64,000 nucleotides of DNA, from positions 434,001 to 498,000 of the forward strand of contig NZ_JAULBC010000002.1 in assembly GCF_041060425.1 (NCBI RefSeq), read 5' to 3'. The notes beneath the pieces were generated by a model. It saw only the letters and a program-made list of their open reading frames with translations. It ran no database searches and was not told where the DNA came from. Of the stretch, positions 42,343 to 50,646 are shown in pieces. Numbering within the stretch: position 1 is the first letter of the stretch; each line of letters starts with the position of its first letter. The position numbers and the translations under genes are program-made. Origin of the DNA: Danxiaibacter flavus (GTDB lineage Bacteria; Bacteroidota; Bacteroidia; Chitinophagales; Chitinophagaceae).

Positions 42343-42834
42343 CTAAGAAATGATGAGTTGAAGGAATTTCAGATCAAGCCATCGGTCAAACTTATATCCC
42401 ACTTCTTTAAAATGGGCCACTTCAACAAAACCGAATTTTTTATGCAGTGAAATGCTGATATCATTGGTAGCATCTATGCCTGACACAATGCTATGTAAGC
42501 CGAGTTGCTTTGCCGAATCGATCAATGGTTGCATGAGCAACGTTGCAATGCCTTTACCACGCTGTCCCTGTTTAACATATACTGAATTCTCCACGCAGTA
42601 CTTGTAGGCGGCCCAGGCTCTGAACGGACCAATAGAACTAAAGCCACAAATGATTCTATCCTCTTCGGCTACAAATACAGGAAAGCCCTGTTGTTGCTTG
42701 GTATCGAACCATTGCTTTCTCATTTCAAGCGTGTGTGGTTCGTAATCATATACTGCAGTGGTATTTACAATTGCATCATTGTAAATCTCCAGTATCTGTG
42801 GAAGATCGCTTATAGTTGCTTCCCTTACTATCAT
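42343..42834 (-). CDS. GNAT acetyltransferase, phosphinothricin acetyltransferase-like
   Basis: 163 residues. Begins IVREATISDLPQILEIYNDAI and has the WFDTKQQQGFPVFVAE region seen in PAT/Pat-like enzymes. The acetyl-CoA loop is GQRGKGIATLL, and the end has SISLHKKFGFVEVAHFKEVG. Close relatives acetylate phosphinothricin, methionine sulfoximine or other glutamate-like compounds; the exact acceptor here is open. The start overlaps the trpF stop by 4 bp (ATGA). Confidence 0.85.
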   Translation of the reverse strand: MIVREATISDLPQILEIYNDAIVNTTAVYDYEPHTLEMRKQWFDTKQQQGFPVFVAEEDRIICGFSSIGPFRAWAAYKYCVENSVYVKQGQRGKGIATLLMQPLIDSAKQLGLHSIVSGIDATNDISISLHKKFGFVEVAHFKEVGYKFDRWLDLKFLQLIIS

Positions 42835-43523
42835 CTTTGCTTACCTTTTAAATTTTCTACGAATTCCCTCACCTTATCCATATCCTTAACACCGGGCATT
42901 ACTTCAAATTTACTGTTGATGTCCAGCGAAAAAAGATCTTTAGCTACCGGATCCTTTACAAATTCAGCTATCGCGCTTTCATCACCAGGCTGAATTCCTC
43001 CGCTTAAAAAGAACGATTTGCGAATGTTTTGACCCTTCAACAACTGCCAGTTAAATTTTTTACCTGTACCTCCGTAACCAGCTCCTTCCGTATCAAAAAG
43101 ATACATGTCGGCAGCATCATAATACTCTCGTATCTTCCACTCTATGTTATCATCTTCACTTATGCGAAAAGCTTTGATAACAGAGACATAGTTAGAGATC
43201 ATCTCACATGTGCGGGGAGTTTCATCTCCATGCAGCTGAACGAGATATAAACCGCATTCATCAACAATACGCAATACCTCATCCACTTCTGCATTTACAA
43301 AAACACCTACTTTGTTTATTTTGCCTTTGATCTTTTTAAGCTCATTGGCGGTCATTTGTTTTAGCGCGTAACGCGGACTTTTGGGATAGAAGATAAACCC
43401 TGCAAAGTCAACCCCCATTTCATCCAATTGCTGCACCTGTGATGGCATTGTCATGCCACATACTTTGATACGGATTTTTGTCAGTACATTTTCCTTACCT
43501 GAATTCAGTTGTTGTTCATCCAT
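42831..43523 (-). CDS. trpF: Phosphoribosylanthranilate isomerase
   Basis: 230 residues forming a TIM barrel. The catalytic Cys is in RIKVCGMTMPSQV, with GFIFYPKSPRYA and LVQLHGDETP in the middle, the catalytic Asp in YLFDTEGAGYGGTGKKF and the phosphate-binding FLSGGIQPGDE. The first 15 residues are an extension before the usual start. It lies 5 bp after trpC and overlaps the next gene. Confidence 0.96.
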   Translation of the reverse strand: MDEQQLNSGKENVLTKIRIKVCGMTMPSQVQQLDEMGVDFAGFIFYPKSPRYALKQMTANELKKIKGKINKVGVFVNAEVDEVLRIVDECGLYLVQLHGDETPRTCEMISNYVSVIKAFRISEDDNIEWKIREYYDAADMYLFDTEGAGYGGTGKKFNWQLLKGQNIRKSFFLSGGIQPGDESAIAEFVKDPVAKDLFSLDINSKFEVMPGVKDMDKVREFVENLKGKQR

Positions 43524-43528
43524 TTCTT

Positions 43529-44329
43529 TTATTCATTTTTTACGCTGCTTTGCAGCGATTCTACAAATGAGGCAAAAGCAAAAGAAGGATCATTTTCTTT
43601 CATGAAATTCTCACCGATCAAAAAACCTTTGAATCCGGCTTCGCGCAAAGTTAATATTGCATCGGTATTACTGATACCACTTTCTGCAATAGCCGGTTTA
43701 TCTGCGGGTATTGAATCAAAGAGTCGTAAAGATGTATTTATATCGACAGAAAATGTTTTAAGATTTCGATTATTTACGCCCACAAAATCCACTTCATCAC
43801 ATATATGCACCAATTCAGTTTCGTCATGTATCTCCAGCAACACTTCCAGTTCAAGTTGTTTGGCTACAGATGCAAAATGCTTTACCTGTTCCGGTGTAAG
43901 GCAGGCTGCTATTAATAAGATCAGATCAGCCCCTATCGCGCGGGCCTCGTGAATCTGGTATTCGTCAACAATAAACTCTTTGCGCAACAAAGGGACTGTA
44001 GCAACTTTTCTTGCAGCAATCAGATCGTCATTGGTGCCTCCGAAATATTTTTCATCCGTCAACACAGAAATTCCTGCGGCCGCTTTGCTGTATGCTTTTA
44101 CAACATCCTCAACCTGCGCAGTAGCATTGATAATTCCTTTTGAAGGCGATTTCCGCTTATATTCAGCAATGATACCGGTAGACCCTTCCTTTAACAAAGA
44201 AGCTTTAAGCGACCTTCTTTCCAATTTATAGTTGGGATAATCTTTATATGTTTCAACGGGAATGGCCTGTTTTTTCTGTGCTACTTCCAGTTGTTTATCT
44301 GCTACTATCTTTTCAAGGATGTTGCTCAT
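43529..44329 (-). CDS. trpC: Indole-3-glycerol phosphate synthase
   Basis: 266 residues forming a TIM barrel. It shows IIAEYKRKSPSKG, SVLTDEKYFGG, LLRKEFIVDEYQI, VGVNNRNLKTF and AESGISN, all conserved active-site segments. It closes the pyrrole ring of indole-3-glycerol phosphate. It overlaps the trpD stop by 4 bp (ATGA), so the two are coupled. Confidence 0.97.
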   Translation of the reverse strand: MSNILEKIVADKQLEVAQKKQAIPVETYKDYPNYKLERRSLKASLLKEGSTGIIAEYKRKSPSKGIINATAQVEDVVKAYSKAAAGISVLTDEKYFGGTNDDLIAARKVATVPLLRKEFIVDEYQIHEARAIGADLILLIAACLTPEQVKHFASVAKQLELEVLLEIHDETELVHICDEVDFVGVNNRNLKTFSVDINTSLRLFDSIPADKPAIAESGISNTDAILTLREAGFKGFLIGENFMKENDPSFAFASFVESLQSSVKNE

Positions 44330-45318
44330 TGTATTGCAATTAGTTTTTGTAATGACTGATACGCTTTACCACTGTCCAGGCTTTCTACCGCTGCATGGTA
44401 GGCATCATCATAGGTTGAAAATTCGCCGGTGCAAAATAACGCCATTGCTGCGTTTGCAAGCACTACTGCATTTTGTGCCCAGGTGCCATCTCCCTTTATA
44501 ATAGTTGAAAATAATTTAGCAGACTCTTCAACCGTATTTCCCCCGTAAATATCCTTCGCTTCCACCTGGCGCTTCCCAAGCTGGATCGGCGTCATAATGA
44601 ATTCGCCCTTATTGGAAATAACCTTTGTATCATTGGTTAAAGATATTTCATCGTACCCATCAAGACCATGAATGATGGTAAATGATTTACCAGCCTGCTG
44701 CAACAAATAATTGTAAATACGCGCCATTTCAAGATTATATACACCCACTAATTGATGCGTTGGTGTAGCCGGGTTTACTATTGGCCCAAGCATATTAAAG
44801 AAAGTTCTTAAACCTAAATTCTTTCTTATTGGCCCCACAGTTTTTAAAGCCGGGTGAAATGTTGGCGCATGTAAGAAACAGATATTGGCTTCTTCAATTT
44901 CTTTTACCAATTGTACATTATCACTTTTGAATTTATACCCAAGCTGCTCCATTACGTTGCTTGCACCGCTTATGGTCGAAGCACCGTAGTTACCGTGCTT
45001 AGCCACTTTGTATCCTGCGCCTGCAACAATAAAGCAAGATAACGTTGAAATATTAAAAGTGTTTTTACCATCACCGCCTGTGCCCACAATATCGATAGTT
45101 TTGTGTCCATTGAGATCAACCTTCACACACAGCTCGAGCAACGCATCGCGAAAGCCCTGCAATTCCTGTATGGTAATACTCCGCATTAAGAAAACAGTAA
45201 TAAAGGCAGTTACTTCATGTTCACTGTACATGCCTTTTGATATGTTGGTAAGAATTTCCTTTGCCTGTTCCCTGCCCAGGGTTTTGTGCTCAAAGAGAAA
45301 TTGTAAGATCTTTTTCAT
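44326..45318 (-). CDS. trpD: Anthranilate phosphoribosyltransferase
   Basis: 330 residues from the ATG at 45318; earlier in-frame starts would add up to 12 residues that are not usual in the family. The phosphoribosyl pyrophosphate loops are IVGTGGDGKNTFN and KHGNYGASTISGASNVMEQLG. HPALKTVGPIRKNLGLRTFFN and GLDGYDEIS follow. It transfers the phosphoribosyl group to anthranilate. Confidence 0.96.
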   Translation of the reverse strand: MKKILQFLFEHKTLGREQAKEILTNISKGMYSEHEVTAFITVFLMRSITIQELQGFRDALLELCVKVDLNGHKTIDIVGTGGDGKNTFNISTLSCFIVAGAGYKVAKHGNYGASTISGASNVMEQLGYKFKSDNVQLVKEIEEANICFLHAPTFHPALKTVGPIRKNLGLRTFFNMLGPIVNPATPTHQLVGVYNLEMARIYNYLLQQAGKSFTIIHGLDGYDEISLTNDTKVISNKGEFIMTPIQLGKRQVEAKDIYGGNTVEESAKLFSTIIKGDGTWAQNAVVLANAAMALFCTGEFSTYDDAYHAAVESLDSGKAYQSLQKLIAIQ

Positions 45319-45407
45319 TTTTATTTCATTTTTCGCCATAGCGGCGCAAATCAATAAGGTGCAATAACTATGATAAACTTTCGTTCGGAACGGTTTGAGA
45401 ATCTACT

Positions 45408-45992
45408 TTATTTGAGCCAGTTTCTCAGGATGGTTTCGCCTTCAGGCGTTAATACACTTTCCGGATGAAACTGAACACCCTGCACATCATATTTTTTATG
45501 CCTCAGCGCCATTATGTACCCATTCTCATCTCTAGCTGTAATCTCCAGTTCTTCAGGAAAATCATCTGTACTTACCACCCATGAATGATATCTTCCGACT
45601 TCAATTTCAGAAGGCAACCCTTCAAACACATCATTACTTCCGGCTACAGCAAGCCTGTCATCGTTAACATGAATTTTGGTTGCAACACCATGATAAACTG
45701 TTGAAAGATTTACCAGTTTACCACCGAACGCTTCACCAATAGCCTGTTGACCTAAACATACGCCCAGTATGGATTTTGATGGGGCATATTGCTTGATCAA
45801 AGGAAGCAACAAGCCGGCTTCGTCAGGTATTCCTGGGCCAGGCGACAGGATGATCTTATCATATTCGTTTACTTTCTCTAACGGTATCTGATCATTTCTG
45901 TATACATCAACTCTTTCGTGGATAATTTTTTCTACGAGGTGTACCAGGTTATATGTAAACGAGTCGTAATTATCAAAAACAAGTATTTTCAT
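45408..45992 (-). CDS. trpG: Anthranilate synthase glutaminase component
   Basis: 194 residues from the ATG at 45992 (MKILVFDNYDSFTYNL), the canonical TrpG/PabA start. The nucleophile Cys is in LGVCLGQQAIGEAFGG and the His-Glu pair in GVQFHPESVLT. It releases ammonia from glutamine for TrpE, which is encoded 43 bp upstream. Confidence 0.96.
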   Translation of the reverse strand: MKILVFDNYDSFTYNLVHLVEKIIHERVDVYRNDQIPLEKVNEYDKIILSPGPGIPDEAGLLLPLIKQYAPSKSILGVCLGQQAIGEAFGGKLVNLSTVYHGVATKIHVNDDRLAVAGSNDVFEGLPSEIEVGRYHSWVVSTDDFPEELEITARDENGYIMALRHKKYDVQGVQFHPESVLTPEGETILRNWLK

Positions 45993-46035
45993 CGGTGCTT
46001 TTTTAACCTTTGATATCATTCGAAAAAATTCGTCA

Positions 46036-47457
46036 TTAGATGGATTCAGCAAGTTTTACGGCTTTCTTAAGAGCGCCAAGCTTGTTGTTTACTTCCTGCA
46101 ATTCGCTTTCCGGCTTTGAAGCAGCCACTACGCCAGCTCCTGCCTGATAATGCAACGTATTTTGTTTGCTGAGGAATGTGCGGATCATGATTGCATGATT
46201 GCAGCTTCCATCAAATCCTATAAAGCCGATTCCTCCGCCATAATAGCTGCGGGCAGTGGGTTCGTAAGCATCAATCAGCGACATTGCTTTAAACTTAGGT
46301 GCGCCACTTAAAGTACCGGCAGGAAATGTTTTTGCAATCAGTTCAAAAGGATTGCTATCAGGACGCACTTTGCCCACTACTTCACTTACCAGGTGTATCA
46401 CGTGGCTGTAGTAATGAACCTGCTTATAGTGTGTAACCTTAACATCGTCACACAAACGGCTGAGATCATTGCGGGCAAGATCGACCAGCATCACATGTTC
46501 CGCATTTTCTTTTGCGTCGCTTAATAATAGTGCAGCTAATTCTCTGTCTTTCTCAGCATCTCCTGTTCTTCTGAACGTACCTGCAATAGGATGCACGATG
46601 GCGTTGCCATCTTTGATAATTAATTGAGATTCGGGGCTAGAACCAATCAGCTTATAGTCGCCGTAGTCAAAGTAAAACAGGTATGGGGAAGGGTTAACAC
46701 TGCGCAGTGCGCGGTATACATTGAATTCATCGCCTAAAAATGGCTGCTGAAATCTTCTGCTTAATACTATTTGAAAAACATCTCCTCTCAGGCAGCTTTT
46801 TATGCCTTTTTCAACCATCTCTTTGTAACCTTCATCTGTAATGTTGGAGGCTTCTTCATCCTTTATTGTAAAAGGATAATTGGGAACATCTTTGCTTTTT
46901 ATCAACGATTCAACAGCATCAATATCACTTTCCAGGCCAGGAATTACATTTTCGCAGAGAAACATTTCATTTCTGAAATGATTGATAGCAATTACATACT
47001 GGTACAAACGGTATCGCATCAACGGTATTTCCGGTGCGCCTTTTTCTTTGTCAGACGACTTTAGGCGAATGGTTTCGAAAAACTGCACGGCATCAAATGT
47101 TGTATATCCAAACATGCCCTGGGCTAGTTTTACAGCTCTTTCTTCTGATGGAGTAACATCAAACCGGTTCATGAATTCCCACAAAAGACATGGTATATCG
47201 CTTGCCTTTTCTATTGGTTGTTTTTCAGGTTTTTGCAGCGGAAGCTTGAACTCAATAGAAGAATAATCAATAATTTCTGCACCTGCAATGGCATTGATGC
47301 CGATGTAGGAATAACTGTTTTCCGCAGCACGGCTATCCGCACTTTCCAATAAAATCGTGTCTCTGAAACGATCGCGCAAGCGTAAGTAAATACCCACTGG
47401 CGTGTAAATGTCAGAGAGCATTTGTTTGAATTTCGTTGTAACCGGTATTCTTTTCAT
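46036..47457 (-). CDS. trpE: Anthranilate synthase component I
   Basis: 473 residues. The chorismate-binding half has FPAGTLSGAPKFKAM, HVMLVDLARNDLSR and SYYGGGIGFIGFDG. Near the N-terminus is LLESADSR, matching the LLES element of the tryptophan feedback site. It makes anthranilate from chorismate with TrpG. It is first in the operon and preceded by the leader-peptide attenuator, so both feedback and attenuation may act here. Confidence 0.97.
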   Translation of the reverse strand: MKRIPVTTKFKQMLSDIYTPVGIYLRLRDRFRDTILLESADSRAAENSYSYIGINAIAGAEIIDYSSIEFKLPLQKPEKQPIEKASDIPCLLWEFMNRFDVTPSEERAVKLAQGMFGYTTFDAVQFFETIRLKSSDKEKGAPEIPLMRYRLYQYVIAINHFRNEMFLCENVIPGLESDIDAVESLIKSKDVPNYPFTIKDEEASNITDEGYKEMVEKGIKSCLRGDVFQIVLSRRFQQPFLGDEFNVYRALRSVNPSPYLFYFDYGDYKLIGSSPESQLIIKDGNAIVHPIAGTFRRTGDAEKDRELAALLLSDAKENAEHVMLVDLARNDLSRLCDDVKVTHYKQVHYYSHVIHLVSEVVGKVRPDSNPFELIAKTFPAGTLSGAPKFKAMSLIDAYEPTARSYYGGGIGFIGFDGSCNHAIMIRTFLSKQNTLHYQAGAGVVAASKPESELQEVNNKLGALKKAVKLAESI

Positions 47458-47498
47458 GCCTGGATAAAATGTTATGTAATGAACCGTTGTTAGTTTCG

Positions 47499-47581
47499 GA
47501 AAAAAAAAGCCCCGACTAATAAGTCGAGGCGTAATTATTTAAAATTAAATAGTACTGGCAATGCCACTACAAGCCCCGACT
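47499..47581 (-). promoter_or_regulatory. trp attenuator: terminator and competing anti-terminator arm
   Basis: On the minus strand, GCCTCGACT (47530-47522), a TATT loop and AGTCGGGGC (47517-47509) form a 9-bp stem followed by nine T residues, 42 bp before trpE. An identical AGTCGGGGC occurs upstream at 47581-47573, inside the last codons of the leader peptide, and can pair with the same GCCTCGACT. A ribosome at the leader stop covers that arm and lets the terminator form. A ribosome stalled at the Trp codons leaves it free to form the anti-terminator. Confidence 0.88.
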
Positions 47582-47629
47582 GAGGTTTGTGTGCCACCAC
47601 CAATGATTATTTAAGATTTGTTTTTCCAT
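47567..47629 (-). CDS. trpL: trp operon leader peptide with three consecutive Trp codons
   Basis: A 20-codon frame from ATG 47629 to TAG 47567, reading MEKQILNNH, then WWW, then HTNLSRGL. Codons 10-12 are TGG TGG TGG. Tryptophan is rare, so three in a row next to a trp operon and an intrinsic terminator is the classic sign of ribosome-mediated attenuation. The AGT CGG GGC codons (17-19) form the anti-terminator arm, so position of the ribosome directly controls RNA folding. The peptide itself needs no further function. Confidence 0.92.
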   Translation of the reverse strand: MEKQILNNHWWWHTNLSRGL

Positions 47630-47636
47630 TGCTGTG

Positions 47637-47668
47637 CGAATATGACACAGAAAATTTAATTGAACAAA
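47637..47668 (-). promoter_or_regulatory. Probable trp operon promoter
   Basis: On the minus strand, TTTG (47668-47665), exactly 20 bp, then CATATTCG (47644-47637), which matches the -7 consensus at four of its six fixed positions. Transcription would start close to 47630, giving an almost leaderless leader-peptide mRNA. Confidence 0.45.
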
Positions 47669-47816
47669 TTTTTTTGTGAGAGTTTGATTGAAAATTCAGT
47701 TCGCTTTAAGTTTAATTCTGTCGAAACGCTTGTTCTATCTATTAAATGTACCTTTTTGCTTCGTAGTGGGTTAAATTAAAAATGGCTTGCTATTACTATA
47801 CGCTAAAGCTAATTGC

Positions 47817-47848
47817 AAAAAAAGGCTGCTTGTTCAAAGCAGCCTTTT
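47817..47848. terminator. Intrinsic terminator-like hairpin, transcript unknown
   Basis: AAGGCTGCTT and AAGCAGCCTT around a short loop, with seven A residues on the left and four T residues on the right. On the minus strand it ends in seven T residues, the better orientation, but no gene is seen upstream of it in that direction. A short non-coding RNA from either strand is possible. Confidence 0.6.
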
Positions 47849-48324
47849 AATATCATAAGGGTACAAGGGCAGATTTTTCGGGCTTAGGATTTCAGGGTTC
47901 CTTGTGGATTGATGAATGAATTTAAGAGGTTAAGGTTGAGCTAAGAGTTGAGGTTTCCGATTTGTTCAAGACCAGTATTTCTAAAGAGCTTTTTGTTTTT
48001 TGACACAGCAAAGATTCAATAGAATTACCAGCTGCACGAATCCTGCGATTCAAAAAAATACTGCGGGAATGGCTTTCTGAAATACGACTATAACTTTTTT
48101 ATAATCAGTCGTTTAGCAGTAAAAAAACAGTCAGAATTTAATAGCTGGCACTTTAACTGAAAAAAACTGTCCAATTCATACGAAAAAACAATCTCAAAAC
48201 TCAAAATAAGGACAAACTTATCCTTTGAACAGCCCGTCATCAAAAGCTCAAAAGGTCTTATTTTGTGCCTGGCATGCATTGAAATTCATTAACAAATCCA
48301 CAGCTTTTAGCTTAAAAAACAAGC
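47849..48324. other. AT-rich gene-free spacer between the trp leader and ahcY
   Basis: No convincing coding frame or known riboswitch is seen, including none resembling an SAH or SAM riboswitch. The stretch is AT-rich and contains several short A and T tracts. Confidence 0.5.
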
Positions 48325-48355
48325 TTTGATATAAAAGGAGATAAACTTACTTTTG
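48325..48355 (+). promoter_or_regulatory. Bacteroidota-type promoter of ahcY
   Basis: TTTG at 48325-48328, 19 bp spacer, TACTTTTG at 48348-48355. Both elements and the spacing fit the TTTG-N19-21-TAnnTTTG consensus. Transcription would begin near 48362, about 20 bp before the ATG. Confidence 0.75.
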
Positions 48356-48380
48356 CAGCGATCTAAACAATCAAAATATT

Positions 48381-49709
48381 ATGTCTACAAAAGTTTCATC
48401 ACACATCGATTTTAGTTTGCCATACAAGGTAAAAGATATTACCCTGGCAGAATGGGGCCGTAAAGAAATTCGTCTTGCAGAAGCTGAAATGCCTGGTTTA
48501 ATGGCATTAAGAGCTGAGTATGGTCCAAGTCAGCCACTTAAAGATGCGCGCATTGCTGGCTGTTTGCACATGACTATTCAGACAGCAGTTCTAATTGAAA
48601 CCTTAGTTGCACTTGGTGCTGAAGTTAAGTGGAGCTCTTGTAATATCTTTTCTACGCAGGACCACGCCGCTGCTGCTATTGCTGCTGCCGGTATTGGTGT
48701 ATTTGCATGGAAAGGTCAGACTATTGAAGAAGCTGACTGGTGCATTGAACAAACATTGTTCTTTGGTAGTGCAGAGCGTCCGCTGAATATGATCCTTGAT
48801 GATGGTGGAGACTTAACCAACATTGTATTGGACAAATATCCAGAGCTTGTTCAACATGTTAAAGGTATTTCTGAAGAAACAACTACAGGTGTTCACCGCT
48901 TATACGAAAGAGTAGCTAAAGGAACTTTACCTGTACCTGCTATTAACGTAAACGACTCTGTTACAAAAAGCAAATTCGACAATAAATACGGTTGTAAAGA
49001 ATCCCTGGTAGATGCTATCCGTCGTGCAACTGACGTGATGCTTGCCGGTAAAGTAGCCGTTGTAGGTGGTTATGGTGATGTTGGTAAAGGTTCTGCAGCT
49101 TCTTTAGCAGGAGCTGGTTGCCGCGTTATTGTAACTGAAATTGATCCTATCTGCGCACTTCAGGCTGCTATGGACGGTTTTGAAGTTAAAAAGATGGAGG
49201 ATGCTGTTAAAGAAGCTGACATTGTAGTTACAGCAAGCGGTTGCCGCGATCTTATTACAGGCAAACACTTCCGCCTGATGAAAGATAAAGCTATCGTGTG
49301 TAACATTGGTCACTTTGATATCGAAATTGATGTTGCATGGTTAAACGAAAACTACGGCAGCACAAAAGATACTATCAAACCACAGGTTGATATTTACAAT
49401 GTTGACGGAAAAGACATCATTCTATTGGCTGAAGGACGTTTGGTTAACCTGGGTTGTGCTACTGGTCACCCCAGCTTTGTGATGAGTAACTCTTTCACTA
49501 ACCAAACACTTGCTCAGATTGAATTGTGGACAAACCACAAGAACTATGAGAATAAAGTTTACGTTCTTCCTAAACATCTTGATGAGAAAGTTGCACGTTT
49601 GCACCTTGCTAAAATTGGTGTGGTACTGGACGTATTGACTGATGTTCAGGCTGAATACCTGGGAATTCCTCAGGAAGGTCCGTTTAAACCGGAACATTAC
49701 AGATACTAA
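48381..49709 (+). CDS. ahcY: Adenosylhomocysteinase (S-adenosylhomocysteine hydrolase)
   Basis: 442 residues. Substrate-site segments are SSCNIFSTQDHAAAA and ILDDGGDLT. The NAD loop is VVGGYGDVGKGSAASLAG, with ETTTGVHRL and the C-terminal FKPEHYRY typical of the family. It splits S-adenosylhomocysteine into adenosine and homocysteine and keeps methyltransferases active. It is monocistronic between its own promoter and a terminator. Confidence 0.98.
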   Translation: MSTKVSSHIDFSLPYKVKDITLAEWGRKEIRLAEAEMPGLMALRAEYGPSQPLKDARIAGCLHMTIQTAVLIETLVALGAEVKWSSCNIFSTQDHAAAAIAAAGIGVFAWKGQTIEEADWCIEQTLFFGSAERPLNMILDDGGDLTNIVLDKYPELVQHVKGISEETTTGVHRLYERVAKGTLPVPAINVNDSVTKSKFDNKYGCKESLVDAIRRATDVMLAGKVAVVGGYGDVGKGSAASLAGAGCRVIVTEIDPICALQAAMDGFEVKKMEDAVKEADIVVTASGCRDLITGKHFRLMKDKAIVCNIGHFDIEIDVAWLNENYGSTKDTIKPQVDIYNVDGKDIILLAEGRLVNLGCATGHPSFVMSNSFTNQTLAQIELWTNHKNYENKVYVLPKHLDEKVARLHLAKIGVVLDVLTDVQAEYLGIPQEGPFKPEHYRY

Positions 49710-49735
49710 TCGATTAGTTTCGTTATACTTATTCA

Positions 49736-49762
49736 GAAGTCTGCCTCAAAAGGGCAGACTTC
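49736..49762 (+). terminator. Rho-independent terminator after ahcY
   Basis: GAAGTCTGCC and GGCAGACTTC with a short loop, followed by GTTGTTTT, 27 bp after the ahcY stop. Confidence 0.8.
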
Positions 49763-49973
49763 GTTGTTTTAATGCAAAAATTACGTGCGCCTATTGCAAT
49801 TAGTGCAACCGGGGATTATCTTTGTCCTGGTTTAATTACAGTTCCTTATTTATACTCCTTTTTTGACCCTTTTTTTTGCATTGGCAAATGTCTTCCTGAG
49901 AATTATTCAAATTTGAAGATTCTCTCTTAAAGCAGAATTCATAGCCATTTCCTGCAATAAGCTTAAAATCAAA

Positions 49974-50004
49974 AAAGTCCGGTATTAAAAAAATACCAGA
50001 CTTT
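49974..50004 (-). terminator. Rho-independent terminator after the EVE-domain gene
   Basis: AAAGTCCGGTATT and AATACCAGACTTT pair with one mismatch. On the minus strand the stem is followed by TTTTTTGATTTT, 56 bp after the EVE gene stop. The 210 bp between this and the ahcY terminator hold no gene. Confidence 0.75.
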
Positions 50005-50059
50005 GTTTTGTATAAACTGAAGTGTTTGATTATCGCTGTCGAATCTGTTCAGTGGAAGT

Positions 50060-50473
50060 TTATTTCTTCATGTCGCCCAACTCCATAATTACTTCCCATT
50101 CTTCGTTAGTAACAGGCTGAACAGAAAGCCTTCCGAGTCTCACAAGAGCCATATCCGCCAATCTTTCATCGGACTTAACCTGGGCAAGTGTAACCGGTGT
50201 TTTTATTCTTTTGTAAGGCTTCAGATCAACCACAACCCAATTTGGATCATCCGTTGTTGGATCCTGGTAATGTTCTTTGGCTACTTTTGCAATACCCACG
50301 ATGGCCAGCCCTTCGTTGCTGTGATAGAATAACACTTCATCGCCTTTTTTCATGGCTTTGAGGTTATTCCGCGCAGCGTAATTGCGAACGCCGTCCCAAA
50401 AGGTTAGTTTGTCTTTTTCAAATTGTTCCCAACTGTATTTGAAAGGTTCTGATTTTACAAGCCAGTATGCCAT
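50060..50473 (-). CDS. EVE (PUA-like) domain protein
   Basis: 137 residues, a single EVE domain. The hallmark elements are YWLVKSEPFKYSW at the start, FWDGVRNYAARNNLKAMKKGD near 25-45 and VLFYHSNEGLAIVGIAKV. The family, related to human thymocyte nuclear protein 1, binds modified bases in nucleic acids. Members fused to restriction enzymes read modified DNA, but free-standing ones such as this have no settled role. No restriction gene is nearby. Confidence 0.92.
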   Translation of the reverse strand: MAYWLVKSEPFKYSWEQFEKDKLTFWDGVRNYAARNNLKAMKKGDEVLFYHSNEGLAIVGIAKVAKEHYQDPTTDDPNWVVVDLKPYKRIKTPVTLAQVKSDERLADMALVRLGRLSVQPVTNEEWEVIMELGDMKK

Positions 50474-50489
50474 AGAATATATTTTTAAG

Positions 50490-50645
50490 CGTAAAGCCCA
50501 AAGCTTAAAGCTCAGAGCTTAAATAATGTGTCGTTAGTCATGTTTAAAAATCTGTTGATGCCCTGTCGCCCCTTAACATACAATGTGGAACGTACAACTT
50601 ACAACTCAACTTGTTTTAGGCTTTGAGCTTTGGGCTTTAAGCCTT
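50490..50645. repeat. Inverted intergenic repeats (AAAGCTTAAAGC and GTACAACTTACAAC families)
   Basis: AAAGCCCAAAGCTTAAAGCT at 50496-50515 is mirrored by GGCTTTGAGCTTTGGGCTTT at 50620-50639. GTACAACTTACAACT near 50592 is the inverted form of the unit at 42265. Confidence 0.65.
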
Positions 50646-50646
50646 T

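Noticed and set aside
48088..48279. A 63-codon minus-strand frame between the trp leader and ahcY
   Set aside because: The composition is AT-driven and lacks a start context or similarity to any family. It lies in a spacer with no matching promoter.
48088..48380. A possible SAH or SAM riboswitch upstream of ahcY
   Set aside because: No paired elements resembling known SAH/SAM riboswitches were found, and the predicted leader is only about 20 nt.
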